A stretch of DNA of 64,000 bases from Diplolepis rosae. Taxonomy: Eukaryota > Arthropoda > Insecta > Hymenoptera > Diplolepididae. The position numbers and the translations under genes are program-made. The stretch spans positions 7,502,001-7,566,000 of the forward strand of contig JAPYXD010000704.1 in assembly GCA_030998225.1 (NCBI GenBank), written 5' to 3'. Below the pieces are notes generated by a model. The model was given only the letters and a program-made list of their open reading frames with translations, was not told the DNA's origin and searched no databases. Shown piece after piece: positions 32,001 to 46,500 of this stretch; positions within the stretch are counted from its first letter, which is position 1, and every line of letters starts with the position of its first letter.

Positions 32001-35000
32001 AAAGAGTGGCCAAGTAATGCGCGAATCGTTAGGGGTATAAGAATTTTTATAAAGTGGCCAAAAAATAACAATTAACACGTAGGCTCCTTAGACTATGACC
32101 TGAATAAGGCGGCCAAGTAATGCGCGAGCGCTTCGAACTCAGATTTTCGGTAAGGTGGCCAAGTAATGCGCGAGTTCAATAGACGTCAAGACTGATATAA
32201 ATACAAAAATAGCCGCGTAATACGCGAGTTTAACGAAGTCTAACCTGCAAAGAGTGGCCAAGTAATGCGCGAATCGTTAGGGGTATAAGAATTTTTATAA
32301 AGTGGCCAAAAAATAACAATTAACACGTAGGCTCCTTAGACTATGACCTGAATAAGGCGGCCAAGTAATGCGCGAGCACTTCGAACTCAGATTTTCGGTA
32401 AGGTGGCCAAGTAATGCGCGAGTTCAATGGACGTCAGGACTGATATAAATGCACAAAAAGCCGCGTAATACGCAAGATCAAACAAAGTCTGACGTAAATA
32501 AGGTGGCAAAGTAATACGCGAGATCTTCGGACTTTGGCTTAAAATTATGTGGCCAAGTAATGCGCGAGTTCAATGGACGTCAGGACTGATATAAATGCAC
32601 AAAAAGCCGCGTAATACGCAAGATCAAACAAAGTCTGACCTAAATAAGGTGGCAAAGTAATGCGCGAGCTCTTCGGACTCTGTGTTAATTTTATGTGGCC
32701 AAGTAATGCGCGAGTTCAGTGGACGTCAGGACTGATATAAATGCACAAAAAGCCGCGTAATACGCGAAATCAAACAAGGTCTGACCTATATAAGGTGGCA
32801 AAGTAATGCGCGAATTCTTAGTACAGGATTTTTATATAAAGTGGCCAGGTAATGCGCGAGCTCTTCGGACTCTGGCTTAACATTATGTGTCAAAGTAATT
32901 CTCGAGATCTTTAGACGTGTGTTATGATATAAATGCAAAAATAGCAGCGTAATACGCGAGATCAAACAAAGTCTGACCTAAATAAGGTGGCAAAGTAATG
33001 CGCGAATTCTTAGTACAGAATTTTTATATAAAGTGGCCAAGTAATGCGCGAGCACTTCGGACTCAGATTTTCGGTAAGGTGGCCAAGTAATGCGCGAGTT
33101 CAATCGACGTCAGGACTGATAAAAATGCAAAAATAGCCGCGTAATACGCGAGATCAAACAAAGTCTGACCTAAATAAGGTGGCAAAGTAATGCGCGAATT
33201 CTTAGTACAGGATTTTTATATAAAGTGGCCAAGTAATGCGCGAGCTCTTCGGACTCTGGCTTAAAATTATGTGGCCAAGTAATTCGCGAGTTCAATGGAC
33301 GTCAGGACTGATATAAATACAAAAATAGCCGCGTAATACGCGAGTTTAACGAAGTCTAACCTGAAAAGAGTGGCCAAGTAATGCGCGAATTCTTAGGGGT
33401 ATAAGAATTTTTATAAAGTGGCCAAAAAATAATAATTAACACGTAGGCTCCTTAGACTATGACCTGAATAAGGCGGCCAAGTAATGCGCGAGCGCTTCGA
33501 ACTCAGATTTTCGGTAAGGTGGCCAAGTAATGCGCGAATTCAATAGACGTCAGGACTGATATAAATGCACAAAAAGCCGCGTGATACGCGAGAACAAACA
33601 AAGTCTGACCTAAATAAGGTGGCAAAGTAGTGCGCGAGCTCTTCGTACTCAGATTTTCAGTAAGGTGGCCAAGTAATGCGCGAGTTCAATGGACGTCAGG
33701 ACTGATATAAATGCAAAAAATAGCCGCGTAATTCGCGAGATCAAACAAACTCTGACCTAAATCCGGTGGCAAAGTAATGCGCGAATTCTTAGGAGTACAG
33801 AATTTTTATATAAAGTGGCCAAGTAATGCGCGAGCTCTTCGGACTCTGGCTTAAAATTATGTGGCCAAGTAATGCGCGAGTTCAATGGACGTCAGGACTG
33901 ATATAAATGCACAAAAAGCCGCGTAATACGCGAGATCAAACAAAGTCTGACCTAAATAAGGTGGCAAAGTAATGCGCGAGCTCTTCGGACTCTGGCTTAA
34001 AATTATGTGGCCAAGTAATGCGCGAGTTCAATGGACGTCAGGACTGATATAAATGCACAAAAAGCCGCGTAATACGCGAGATCAAACAAAGTCTGACCTA
34101 AATAAGGTGGCAAAGTAATGCGCGAATTCTTAGTACAGGATTTTTATATAAAGTGGCCAGGTAATGCGCGAGCTCTTCGGACTCTGACTTAAAATTATGT
34201 GGCCAAGTAATTCGCGAGTTCAATGGACGTCAGGACTGATATAAATGCAAGAATAGCCGCGTAATACGCGAGATCAAACAAAGTCTGACCTAAATAAGGT
34301 GGCAAAGTAATGCGCGAATTCTTAGTACAGGATTTTTATATAAAGTGGCCAAGTAATGCGCGAGCTCTTCGGACTCTGGCTTAAAATTATGTGGCCAAGT
34401 AATTCGCGAGTTCAATGGACGTCAGGACTGATATAAATACAAAAATAGCCGCGTAATACGCGAGTTTAACGAAGTCTAACCTGAAAAGAGTGGCCAAGTA
34501 ATGCGCGAATTCTTAGGGGTATAAGAATTTTTATAAAGTGGCCAAAAAATAATAATTAACACGTAGGCTCCTTAGACTATGACCTGAATAAGGCGGCCAA
34601 GTAATGCGCGAGCACTTCGAACTCAGATTTTCGGTAAGGTGGCCAAGTAATGCGCGAGTTCAATGGACGTCAGGACTGATATAAATGCAAAAATAGCAGC
34701 GTTATACGCGAGATCAAACAAAGTCTAACCTAAATAAGGTGGCAAAGTAATGCGCGAGCACTTCGGACTCAGATTTTCAGTAAGGTGGCCAAGTAATGCG
34801 CGAGTTCAATGGACGTCAGGACTGATATAAATGCACAAATAGCCGCGTAATACGCGAGATCAAACAAAGTCTGACCTAAATAAGGAGGCAAAGTAATGCG
34901 CGAATTCTTAGGAGTACAGAATTTTTATATCAAGTGGCCAAGTAATGCTTGAGCTCTTCGGACTCTGGCTTAAAATTATGTGGCCAAGTAATGCGCGAGT

Positions 35001-38000
35001 TCAATGGACGTCAGGACTGATATAAATACAAAAATAGCCGCGTAATACGCAAGTTTAACGAAGTCTAACCTGAAAAGAGTGGCCAAGTAATGCGCGAATC
35101 GTTAGGGTATAAGAATTTTTATAAAGTGGCCAAAAAATAACAATTAACACGTAGGCTCCTTAGACTATGACCTGAATAAGGCGGCCAAGTAATGCGCAAG
35201 CACTTCGAACTCAGATTTTCAGTAAGGTGGCCAAGTAATGCGCGAGTTCAATGGACGTCAGGACTGATATAAATGCAAAAATAGCCGCGTAATACGCGAG
35301 ATCAAACAAAGTCTGACCTAAATAAGGAGGCAAAGTAATGCGCGAATTCTTAGGAGTACAGAATTTTTATATAAAGTGGCCAAGTAATGCGCGAGCTCTT
35401 CAGACTCTGGCTTAAAATTATGTGGCCAAGTAATTCGCGAGTTCAATGGACGTCAGGACTGATATAAATACAAAAATAGAAGCGTAATACGCGAGTTTAA
35501 CGAAGTGTAACCTGAAAAGAGTGGCCAAGTAATGCGCGAATTCTTAGGGGTATAAGAATTTTTATAAAGCGGCCAAAAAATAATAATTAACACGTAGGCT
35601 CCTTAGACTATGACCTGAATAAGGCGGCCAAGTAATGCGCGAGCACTTCGAACTCAGATTTTCGGTAAGGTGGCCAAGTAATGCGCGAGTTCAATGGACG
35701 TCAGGACTGATATAAATGCAAAAATAGCCGCGTAATACGCGAGATCAAACAAAGTCTGACCTAAATAAGGTGGGAAAGTAATGCGCGAGATCTTCGGACT
35801 TTGGCTTAAAATTATGTGGCCAAGTAATGCGCGAGTTCAATGGACGTCAGGACTGATATAAATGCACAAAAAGCCGCGTAATACGCAAGATCAAACAAAG
35901 TCTGACCTAAATAAGGTGGCAAAGTAATGCGCGAGCTCTTCGGACTTTGGCTTAAAATTATGTGGCCAAGTAATTCGCGAGTTCAATGGACGTCAGGACT
36001 GATATAAATGCACAAAAAGCCGCGTAATACGCAAGATCAAACAAAGTCTGACCTAAATAAGGTGGCAAAGTAATGCGCGAGCTCTTCGGACTTTGGCTTA
36101 AAATTATGTGGCCAAGTAATGCGCGAGTTCAATGGACGTCAGGACTGTTATAAATACAAAAATAGGTGCGTAATACGCGAGTTGAGCGCAGTCTGACCTG
36201 AAAAGAGTGGCCAAGTAATGCACGAATTCTTAGGGGTATAAGAATTTTTATAAAGTGGCTAAAAAATAATAATTAACACTTAGGGTCCTTAGACTCTGAC
36301 CTGAATAAAGCGGCCAAGTAATGCGCGAGCTCTTCGGATTCTGGCTTAAAATTATGTGGCCAAGTAATGCCCGAGTTCAATGGACGTCAGGACTGATATA
36401 AATACAAAAATAGGTGCGTAATACGCGAGTTGAGCGCAGTCTGACCTGAAAAGAGTGGCCAAGTAATGCACGAATTCTTAGGGGTATAAGAATTTTTATA
36501 AAGTGGCTAAAAAATAATAATTAACACTTAGGGTCCTTAGACTCTGACCTGAATGAAGCGGCCAAGGAATTCGCGAGCTCCTCGGACTCTGGCTTAAAAT
36601 TATGTGGCCAAGTAATGCGCGAGTTCAATGGACGTCAGGACTGATATAAATGCAAAAATAGCCGCGTAATACGCGAGATCAAACAAAGTCTGACCTAAAT
36701 AAGGTGGCAAAGTAATGCGCGAATTCTTAGTACAGGATTTTAATATAAAGTGGCCAAGTAATGCGCGAGCTCTTCGGACTCTGGCTTAAAATTATGTGGC
36801 CAAGTAATTCGCGAGTTCAATGGACGTCAGGACTGATATAAATACAAAAATAGCCGCGTAATACGCGAGTTTAACGAAGTCTAACCTGAAAAGAGTGGCC
36901 AAGTAATGCGCGAATTCCTAGGGGTATAAGAATTTTTATAAAGTGGCCAAAAAATAATAATTAACACGTAGGCTCCTTAGACTATGACCTGAATAAGGCG
37001 GCCAAGTAATGCGCGAGCACTTCGAACTCAGATTTTCAGTAAGGTGGCCAAGTAATGCGCGAGTTCAATGGACGTCAGGACTGATATAAATGCAAAAATA
37101 GCCGCGTAATACGCGAGATCAAACGAAGTCTGACCTAAATAAGGTGGCAAAGTAATGCGCGAGCTCTTCGGACTCAGATTTTCAGTAAGGTGGCCAAGTA
37201 ATGCGCGAGTTCAATGGACGTCAGGACTGATATAAATGCAAAAATAGCCGCGTAATACGCGAGATCAAACAAAGTCTGACCTAAATAAGGTGGCAAAGTA
37301 ATGCGCGAATTCTTAGTACAGGATTTTTATATAAAGTGGCCAAGTAATGCGCGAGCTCTTCGGACTCTGGCTTAAAATTATGTGGCCAAGTAATTCGCGA
37401 GTTCAATGGACGTCAGGACTGATATAAATACAAAAATAGCCGCGTAATACGCGAGTTTAACGAAGTCTAACCTGAAAAGAGTGGCCAAGTAATGCGCGAA
37501 TCGTTAGGGGTATAAGAATTTTTATAAAGTGGCCAAAAAATAATAATTAACACGGAGGCTCCTTAGACTATGACCTGAATAAGGCGGCCAAGTAATGCGC
37601 GAGCACTTCGAACTCAGATTTTCAGTAAGGTGGCCAAGTAATGCGCGAGTTCAATTGACGTCAGGACTGATATAAATGCAAAAATAGCCGCGTAATACGC
37701 GAGATCAAACAAACTCTGACCTAAATAAGGTGGCAAAGTAGTGCGCGAATTCTTAGTACAGGATTTTTATATAAAGTGGCCAAGTAATGCGCGAGCTCTT
37801 CGGACTCTGGCTTAAAATTATGTGGCCAAGTAATTCGCGAGTTCAATGGACGTCAGGACTGATATAAATACAAAAATAGCCGCGTAATACGCGAGTTTAA
37901 CGAAGTCTAACCTGAAAAGAGTGGCCAAGTAATGCGCGAATCGTTAGGGGTATAAGAATTTTTATAAAGTGGCCAAAAAATAATAATTAACACGTAGGCT

Positions 38001-38030
38001 CCTTAGACTATGACGTGAATAAGGCGGCCA
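29041..38030. repeat. Satellite domain 1, E-subunit variant CACGTAGGCTCC
   Basis: After one edge copy of the other variant near 29,090, E subunits from about 30,058 to 38,010 mostly read AACACGTAGGCTCCTTAGAC followed by TATGACC, with preceding D tails ending TTTATAAAGTGGCCAAAAAA. ABC, ABCD and five-part units are mixed. Confidence 0.7.
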
Positions 38031-38189
38031 AGTAATGCGCAAGCACTTCGAACTCAGATTTTCAGTAATGTGGCCAAGTAATGCGCGAGTTCAATGGACG
38101 TCAGGACTGATATAAATGCAAAAATAGCCGCGTAATACGCGAGATCAAACGAAGTCTGACCTAAATAAGGAGGCAAAGTAATGCGCGAG

Positions 38190-38770
38190 CTCTTCGGACT
38201 CCGATTTTCAGTAAGGTGGCCAAGTAATGCGCGAGTTCAAGGGAAGTCAGGACTGATATAAATGCACAAAACGCCGCGTAATACGCAAGATCAAACAAAG
38301 TCTGACCTAAATAAGGTGGCAAAGTAATGCGCGAGCTCTTCGGACATTGGCTTAAAATTATGTGGCCAAGTAATGCGCGAGTTCAATGGACGTCAGGACT
38401 GATATAAATGCACAAAAAGCCGCGTAATACGCGAGATCAAACAAAGTCTGACCTAAATAAGGTGGCAAAGTAATGCGCGAGCTCTTCGGACTTTGGCTTA
38501 AAATTATGTGGCCAAGTAATGCGCGAGTTCAATGGACGTCAGGACTGATATAAATGCACAAAAAGCCGCGTAATACGCAAGATCAAACAAAGTCTGACCT
38601 AAATAAGGTGGCAAAGTAATGCGCGAGCTCTTCGGACTTTGGCTTAAAATTATGTGGCCAAGTAATGCGCGAGTTCAATGGACGTCAGGACTGATATAAA
38701 TGCACAAAAAGCCGCGTAATACGCGAGATCAAACAAAGTCTGACCTAAATAAGGAGGCAAAGTAATGCGC
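38190..38770. repeat. Run of 146-bp ABC satellite units
   Basis: The start of the A-specific word GCTCTTCGGAC recurs at 38,335, 38,481 and 38,627, exactly 146 bp apart, matching 46+57+43. Confidence 0.85.
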
Positions 38771-39288
38771 GAATTCTTAGGAGTACAGAATTTTTATATA
38801 AAGTGGCCAAGTAATGCGCGAGCTCTTCGGACTCTGGCTTAAAATTATGTGGGCAAGTAATTCGCGAGTTCAATGTACGTCAGGAATGATATAAATGCAA
38901 AAAACGCCGCGTAATACGCAACATCAAACAAAGTCTGACCTAAATAAGGTGGCAAAGTAATGCGCGATCTCTTCGGACTGTAGTTTAAAATTATGTGGCC
39001 AAGTAATGCGCGAGTTCAATGGACGTCATGACTGATATAAATGCACAGAAAGCCGCATAGTACGCAAGATCAAACAAAGTCTGACCTAAATAAGGTGGCA
39101 AAGTAATGCGCGAGCTCTTCGGACTTTGGCTTAAAATTATGTGGCCAAGTAATGCGCGAGTTCAATGGACGTCAGGACTGATATACGTGCACAAAAAGCC
39201 GCGTAATACGCGAGATCAAACAAAGTCTAACCTAAATAAGGTAGCAAAGTAATGCGCGAATTCTTAGTACAGAATTTTTATATAAAGT

Positions 39289-40572
39289 GGCCAAGTAATG
39301 CGCGAGTTCAATGGACGTCAGGACTGATATAAATACAAAAATAGGTGCGTAATACGCGACTTGAACGCAGTCTGACCTGAAAAGAGTGGCCAAGTAATGC
39401 ACGAATTCTTAGGGGTATAAGAATTTTTATAAAGTGGCTAAAAAATAATAATTAACACTTAGGGTCCTTAGACTCTGACCTGAATAAAGCGTCCAAGTAA
39501 TGCGCGAGCTCTTCGGATTCTGGCTTGAAATTATGTGGCCAAGTAATGCCCGAGTTCAATGGACGTCAGGACTGATATAAATACAAAAATAGGTGCGTAA
39601 TACGCGAGTTGAACGCAGTCTGACCTGAAAAGAGTGGCCAAGTAATGCACGAATTCTTAGGGGTATAAGATTTTTTATAAAGTGGCTAAAAAATAATAAT
39701 TAACACTTAGGGTCCTTAGACTCTGACCTGAATAAAGCGGCCAAGTAATGCGCGAGCTCTTCGGATTCTGGCTTAAAATTATGTGGCCAAGTAATTCGTG
39801 AGTTCAATGGACGTCAGGACTGATATAAATGCACGAAAAGCCGCGTAATACGCGAGATCAAACAAAGTCTAACCTAAATAAGGTAGCAAAGTAATGCGCG
39901 AATTCTTAGTACAGCATTTTTATATAAAGTGGCCAAGTAATGCGCGAGTTCAATGGACGTCAGGACTGATATAAATACAAAAATAGGTGCGTAATACGCG
40001 ACTTGAACGCAGTCTGACCTGAAAAGAGTGGCCAAGTAATGCACGAATTCTTAGGGGTATAAGAATTTTTATAAAGTGGCTAAAAAATAATAATTAACAC
40101 TTAGGGTCCTTAGACTCTGACCTGAATAAAGCGTCCAAGTAATGCGCGAGCTCTTCGGATTCTGGCTTGAAATTATGTGGCCAAGTAATGCCCGAGTTCA
40201 ATGGACGTCAGGACTGATATAAATACAAAAATAGGTGCGTAATACGCGAGTTGAACGCAGTCTGACCTGAAAAGAGTGGCCAAGTAATGCACGAATTCTT
40301 AGGGGTATAACAATTTTTATAAAGTGGCCAAAAAATAATAATTAACACTTAGGGTCCTTAGACTCTGAACTGAATAAAGCGGCCAAGTAATGCGCGAGCT
40401 CTTCGGACTCTGGCTTAAAATTATGTGGCCAAGTAATGCGCGAGTTCAATGGACGTCAGGACTGATATAAATGCACAAAAAGCCGCGTAATACGCGAGAT
40501 CAAACAAAGTCTAACTTAAATAAGGTAGCAAAGTAATGCGCGAATTCTTAGTACAGAATTTTTATATAAAGT
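39289..40572. repeat. 642-bp tandem segmental duplication in the satellite
   Basis: Rare variants AAAGCGTCCAAG and GGCTTGAAATTATG occur together at about 39,489-39,535 and again 642 bp later at about 40,131-40,177, with matching order of subunits on both sides. Confidence 0.75.
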
Positions 40573-43500
40573 GGCCAAGTAATGCGCGAGCTCTTCGGAC
40601 TCTGGCTTAAAATTATGTGGCCAAGTAATGCCCGAGTTCAATGGACGTCAGGACTGATATAATTACAAAAATAGGTGCGTAATACGCGAGTTGAACGCAG
40701 TCTGACCTGAAAAGAGTGGCCAAGTAATGCACGAATTCTTAGGGGTATAAGAATTTTTATAAAGTGCCAAAAAAATAATAGTTAACCGTTAGGGTCCTTT
40801 TACTATTAACTTAATAAAGCGGCCAAGTAATGCGCGAGCTCTTCGGACTCTGGCTTAAAATTATGTGGCCAAGTAATGCGAGAGTTCAATGGACGTCAGG
40901 ACTGATATAAATACAAAAATAGGTGCGTAATACGCGAGTTGAACGCAGTCTGACCTGAAAAGAGTGGCCAAGTAATGCACGAATTCTTAGGGGTATAAGA
41001 ATTTTTATAAAGTGGCTAAAAAATAATAATTAACACTTAGGGTCCTTAGACTCTGACCTGAATAAAGCGGCCAAGTAATGCGCGAGCTCTTCGGATTCTG
41101 GCTTAAAATTATGTGGCCAAGTAATTCGTGAGTTCAATGGACGTCAGTACTGATATAAATACAAAAATAGCCGCGTAATACGCGAGTTTAACGAAGTCTA
41201 AACTGAAAAGAGTGGCCAAGCAATGCGCGAATCGTTAGGGGTATAAGAATTTTTATAAAGTGGCCAAAAAATAATAATCAACACGTAGGCTCCTTAGACT
41301 ATGACCTGAATAAGGCGGCCAAGTAATGCGCAAGCACTTCGAACTAAGATTTTCAGTAAGGTGGCCAAGTAATGCGCGAGATCAAAGGACGGCAGGACTG
41401 ATATAAATGCACAAAAAGCCGCGTAATACGCAAGATCAAACAAAGTATGACCAAAATAATGTGGCAAAGTAATGCGCGAGCTCTTCGGACTTCGGCTTTA
41501 AATTATGTGTCCAAGTAATTCGCGAGTTCAATGGACGTCAGGACTGATATAAATGCACAAAAAGCCGCGTAATACGCAAGATCAAACAAAGTCTGACCTA
41601 AATAAGGTGGCAAAGTAATGCGCGAGCTCTTCGGACTTTGGCTTAAAATTATGTGGCCAAGTAATGCGCGAGTTCAATGGACTTCAGGACTGATATAAAT
41701 GCACAAAAAGCCGCGAAATACGCGAGATCAAACAAAGTCTAACCTAAATAAGGTAGCAAAGTAATGCGCGAATTCTTAGTACAGAATTTTTATATAAAGT
41801 GGCCAAGTAATGCGCGAGCTCTTCGGACTCTGGCTTAAAATTATGTGGCCAAGTAATGCCCGAGTTCAATGGACGTCAGGACTGATATAATTACAAAAAT
41901 AGGTGCGTAATACGCGAGTTGAACTCAGTCTGACCTGAAAAGAGTGGCCAAGTAATGCGCGAATTCTGAGGGGTATAAGAATTTTTATAAAGTGGCCATA
42001 CAATAATAATTAACACTTAGGGTCCGTAGACTCTGACCTGAATAAAGCGGCCAAGTAATGCGCGAGCTCTTCGGATTCTGGCTTAAAATTATGTGGCCAA
42101 GTAATGCGCGAGTTCAATGGCCGTCAGGACTGATATAAATACAAAAATATCCGCGTAATACGCGAGTTGAACGCTGTCTGACCTTAAAAGAGTGGCCAAG
42201 TAATGCGCGAATTCTTAGGGGTATAACAATTTTTATAAAGTGGCTAAAAAATAATAATTAACACTTAGGGTCCTTAGACTCTGACCTGAATAAAGCGGCC
42301 AAGTAATGCGCGAGCTCTTCTGACTCGGCTTAAAACTATGTGGCCAAGTAATGCGCGAGTTCAATGGACGTCAGGACTGATATAAATGCAAAAATAGCCG
42401 CGCAATACGCGAGATCAAACAAAGTCTGACCTTAATAATGTGGCAAAGTAATGAGCGATTTCTTAGTACACGCTCTTTATATTAAGTGGCCAAGTAATGC
42501 GCGAGCTCTTCGGACTCTGGCTTAAAATTATGTGGCCAAGTAATTCGCGAGTTCAATGGACGTCAGGACTGATAAAAATGCACAAAAAGCCGCGTAATAC
42601 GCAAGATCAAACAAAGTCTGACCTAAATAAGGTGGCAAATTACTGCGCTACCTCTTCGGACTATGGCTTTAAATAATGTTGAAAATTAATTCGCGAGTTC
42701 ACTGGACGCCAGTACTGATATAAATGCACAAAAATCAGCGTAATACGAGATATCATACAAAGTCTGACCTAATTAAGGTGGCAAAGTAATGCGCGAGCTC
42801 TTCAGACTTTGGCTTAAAATTATGTGGCCAAGTAATGCGCGAGTTCAATGGACGTCAGGACTGATATAAATGCACAAAAAGCCGCGTAATACGCGAGATC
42901 AAACAAAGTCTAACCTAAATAAGGTAGCAAAGTAATGCGCGAATTCTTAGTACAGAATTTTTATATAAAGTGGCCAAGTAATGCGCGAGTTCAATGGACG
43001 TCAGGACTGATATAAATACAAAAATAGGTGCGTAATACGCGACTTGAACGCAGTCTGACCTGAAAAGAGTGGCCAAGTAATGCACGAATTCTTAGGGGTA
43101 TAAGAATTTTTATAAAGTGGCTATAAAATAATAATTAACACTTAGGGTCCTTAGACTCTGACCTGAATAAAGCGGCCAAGTAATGCGCGAGCTCTTCGGA
43201 TTCTGGCTTAAAATTATGTGGCCAAGTAATGCCCGAGTTCAATGGACGTCAGGACTGATATAAATATAAAAATAGGTGCGTAATACGCGAGTTGAACGCA
43301 GTCTGACCTGAAAAGAGTGGCCAAGTAATGCACGAATTCTTAGGGGTATAAGAATTTTTATAAAGTGGCTAAAAAATAATAATTAAAACTTAGGGTCCTT
43401 AGACTCTGACCTGAATAAAGCGGCCAAGTAATGCGCGAGCTCTTCGGATTCTGGCTTAAAATTATGTGGCCAAGTAATTCGTGAGTTCAATGGACGTCAG

Positions 43501-46500
43501 GACTGATATAAATACAAAAATAGCCGCGTAATACGCGAGTTTAACGAAGTCTAAACTGAAAAGAGTGGCCAAGCAATGCGCGAATCGTTAGGGGTATAAG
43601 AATTTTTATAAAGTGGCCAAAAAATAATAATTAACACGTAGGCTCCTTAGACTTTGACCTGAATAAGGCGGCCAAGTAATGCGCAAGCACTTCGAACTCA
43701 GATTTTCAGTAAGGTGGCCAAGTAATGCGCGAGTTCAATGGACGTCAGGACTGATATAAATGCACAAAAAGCCGCGTAATACGCAAGATCACACAAAGTC
43801 TGACCTAAATAAGGTGGCAAAGTAATGCGCGAGCTCTTCGGACTTCGGCTTAAAATTATGTGTCCAAGTAATTCGCGAGTTCAATGGACGTCAGGACTGA
43901 TATAAATGCACAAAAAGCCGCGTAATACGCAAGATCAAACAAAGTCTGACCTAAATAAGGTGGCAAAGTAATGCGCGAGCTCTTCGGACTTTGGCTTAAA
44001 ATTATGTGGCCAAGTAATGCGCGAGTTCAATGGACTTCAGGACTGATATAAATGCACAAAAAGCCGCGTAATACGCGAGATCAAACAAAGTCTAACTTAA
44101 ATAAGGTAGCAAAGTAATGCGCGAATTCTTAGTACAGAATTTTTATATAAAGTGGCCAAGTAATGCGCGAGCTCTTCGGACTCTGGCTTAAAATTATGTG
44201 GCCAAGTAATGCCCGAGTTCAATGGACGTCAGGACTGATATAATTACAAAAATAGGTGCGTAATACGCGAGTTGAACGCAGTCTGACCTGAAAAGAGTGG
44301 CCAAGTAATGCACGAATTCTTAGGGGTATAAGAATTTTTATAAAGTGGCTAAAAAATAATAATTAACACTTAGGGTCCTTAGACTCTGACCTGAATAAAG
44401 CGGCCAAGTAATGCGCGAGCTCTTCGGATTCTGGCTTAAAATTATGTGGCCAAGTAATTCGTGAGTTCAATGGACGTCAGGACTGATATAAATACAAAAA
44501 TAGGCGCGTAATACGCGAGTTGAACGAAGTCTAAACTGAAAAGAGTGGCCAAGCAATGCGCGAGTTCAATGGACGTCAGGACTGATATAAATGCACAAAA
44601 AGCCGCGTAATACGCAAGATCACACAAAGTCTGACCTAAATAAGGTGGCAAAGTAATGCGCGAGCTCTTCGGACTTCGGCTTAAAATTATGTGTCCAAGT
44701 AATTCGCGAGTTCAATGGACGTCAGGACTGATATAAATGCACAAAAAGACGCGTAATACGCAAGATCACACAAAGTCTGACCTAAATAAGGTGGCAAAGT
44801 AATGCGCGAGCTCTTCGGACTTCGGCTTAAAATTATGTGTCCAAGTAATTCGCGAGTTCAATGGACGTCAGGACTGATATAAATGCACAAAAAGCCGCGT
44901 AATACGCAAGATCAAACAAAGTCTGACCTAAATAAGGTGGCAAAGTAATGCGCGAGCTCTTCGGACTTCGGCTTATAATTATGTGTCCAAGTAATTCGCG
45001 AGTTCAATGGACGTCAGGACTGATATAAATGCACAAAAAAGCCGCGTAATACGCGAGATCAAACAAAGTCTAACTTAAATAAGGTAGCAAAGTAATGCGC
45101 GAATTCTTAGTACAGAATTTTTATATAAAGTGGCCAAGTAATGCGCGAGCTCTTCGGACTCTGGCTTAAAATTATGTGGCCAAGTAATGCCCGAGTTCAA
45201 TGGACGTCAGGACTGATATAATTACAAAAATAGGTGCGTAATACGCGAGTTGAACGCAGTCTGACCTGAAAAGAGTGGCCAAGTAATGCACGAATTCTTA
45301 GGGGTATAAGAATTTTTATAAAGTGGCTAAAAAATAATAATTAACACTTAGGGTCCTTATACTCTGACCTGAATAAAGCGGCCAAGTAATGCGCGAGCTC
45401 TTCGGATTCTGGCTTAAAATTATGTGGCCAAGTAATGCCCGAGTTCAATGGACGTCAGGACTGATATAAATACAAAAATAGGTGCGTAATACGCGAGTTG
45501 AACGCAGTCTGACCTGAAAAGAGTGGCCAAGTAATGCACGAATTCTTAGGGGTATAAGAATTTTTATAAAGTGGCTAAAAAATAATAATTAACACTTAGG
45601 GTCCTTAGACTCTGACCTGAATAAAGCGGCCAAGTAATGCGCGAGCTCTTCGGACTCTGGCTTAAAATTATGTGGCCAAGTAATGCGCGAGTTCAATGGA
45701 CGTCAGGACTGATATAAATGCAAAAATAGCCGCGTAATACGCGAGATCAAACAAAGTCTGTCCTAAATAATGTGGCAAAGTAATGCGCAAATTCTTAGTA
45801 CAGAATTTTTATATTATGTGGCCAAGTAATGCGCGAGGTCTTCGGACTCTGGCTTAAAATTATGTGGCCAAGTAATGCGCGAGTTCAATGGACGTCAGGA
45901 CTGATAAAAATGCACAAAAAGCCGCGTAATACGCAAGATCAAACAAAGTCTGACCTAAATAAGGTGGCAAATTAATGCGCGAGCTCTTCGGACTTTGGCT
46001 TAAAATTATGTTGCCAAGTAATGCGCGAGTTCAATGGACGTCAGGACTGATATAAATGCACAAAAAGCCGCGTAATACGCGAGATCAAACAAAGTCTAAC
46101 CTAAATAAGGTAGCAAAGTAATGCGCGAATTCTTAGTACAGAATTTTTATATAAAGTCGCCAAGTAATGCGCGAGTTCAATGGACGTCAGGACTGATATA
46201 AATACAAAAATAGGTGCGTAATACGCGACTTGAACGCAGTCTGACCTGAAAAGAGTGGCCAACTAATGCACGAATTCTTAGGGGTATAAGAATTTTTATA
46301 AAGTGGCTATAAAATAATAATTAACACTTAGGGTCCTTAGACTCTGACCTGAATAAAGCGGCCAAGTAATGCGCGAGCTCTTCGGATTCTGGCTTAAAAT
46401 TATGTGGCCAAGTAATGCCCGAGTTCAATGGACGTCAGGACTGATATAAATGTAAAAATAGGTGCGTAATACGCGAGTTGAACGCAGTCTGACCTGAAAA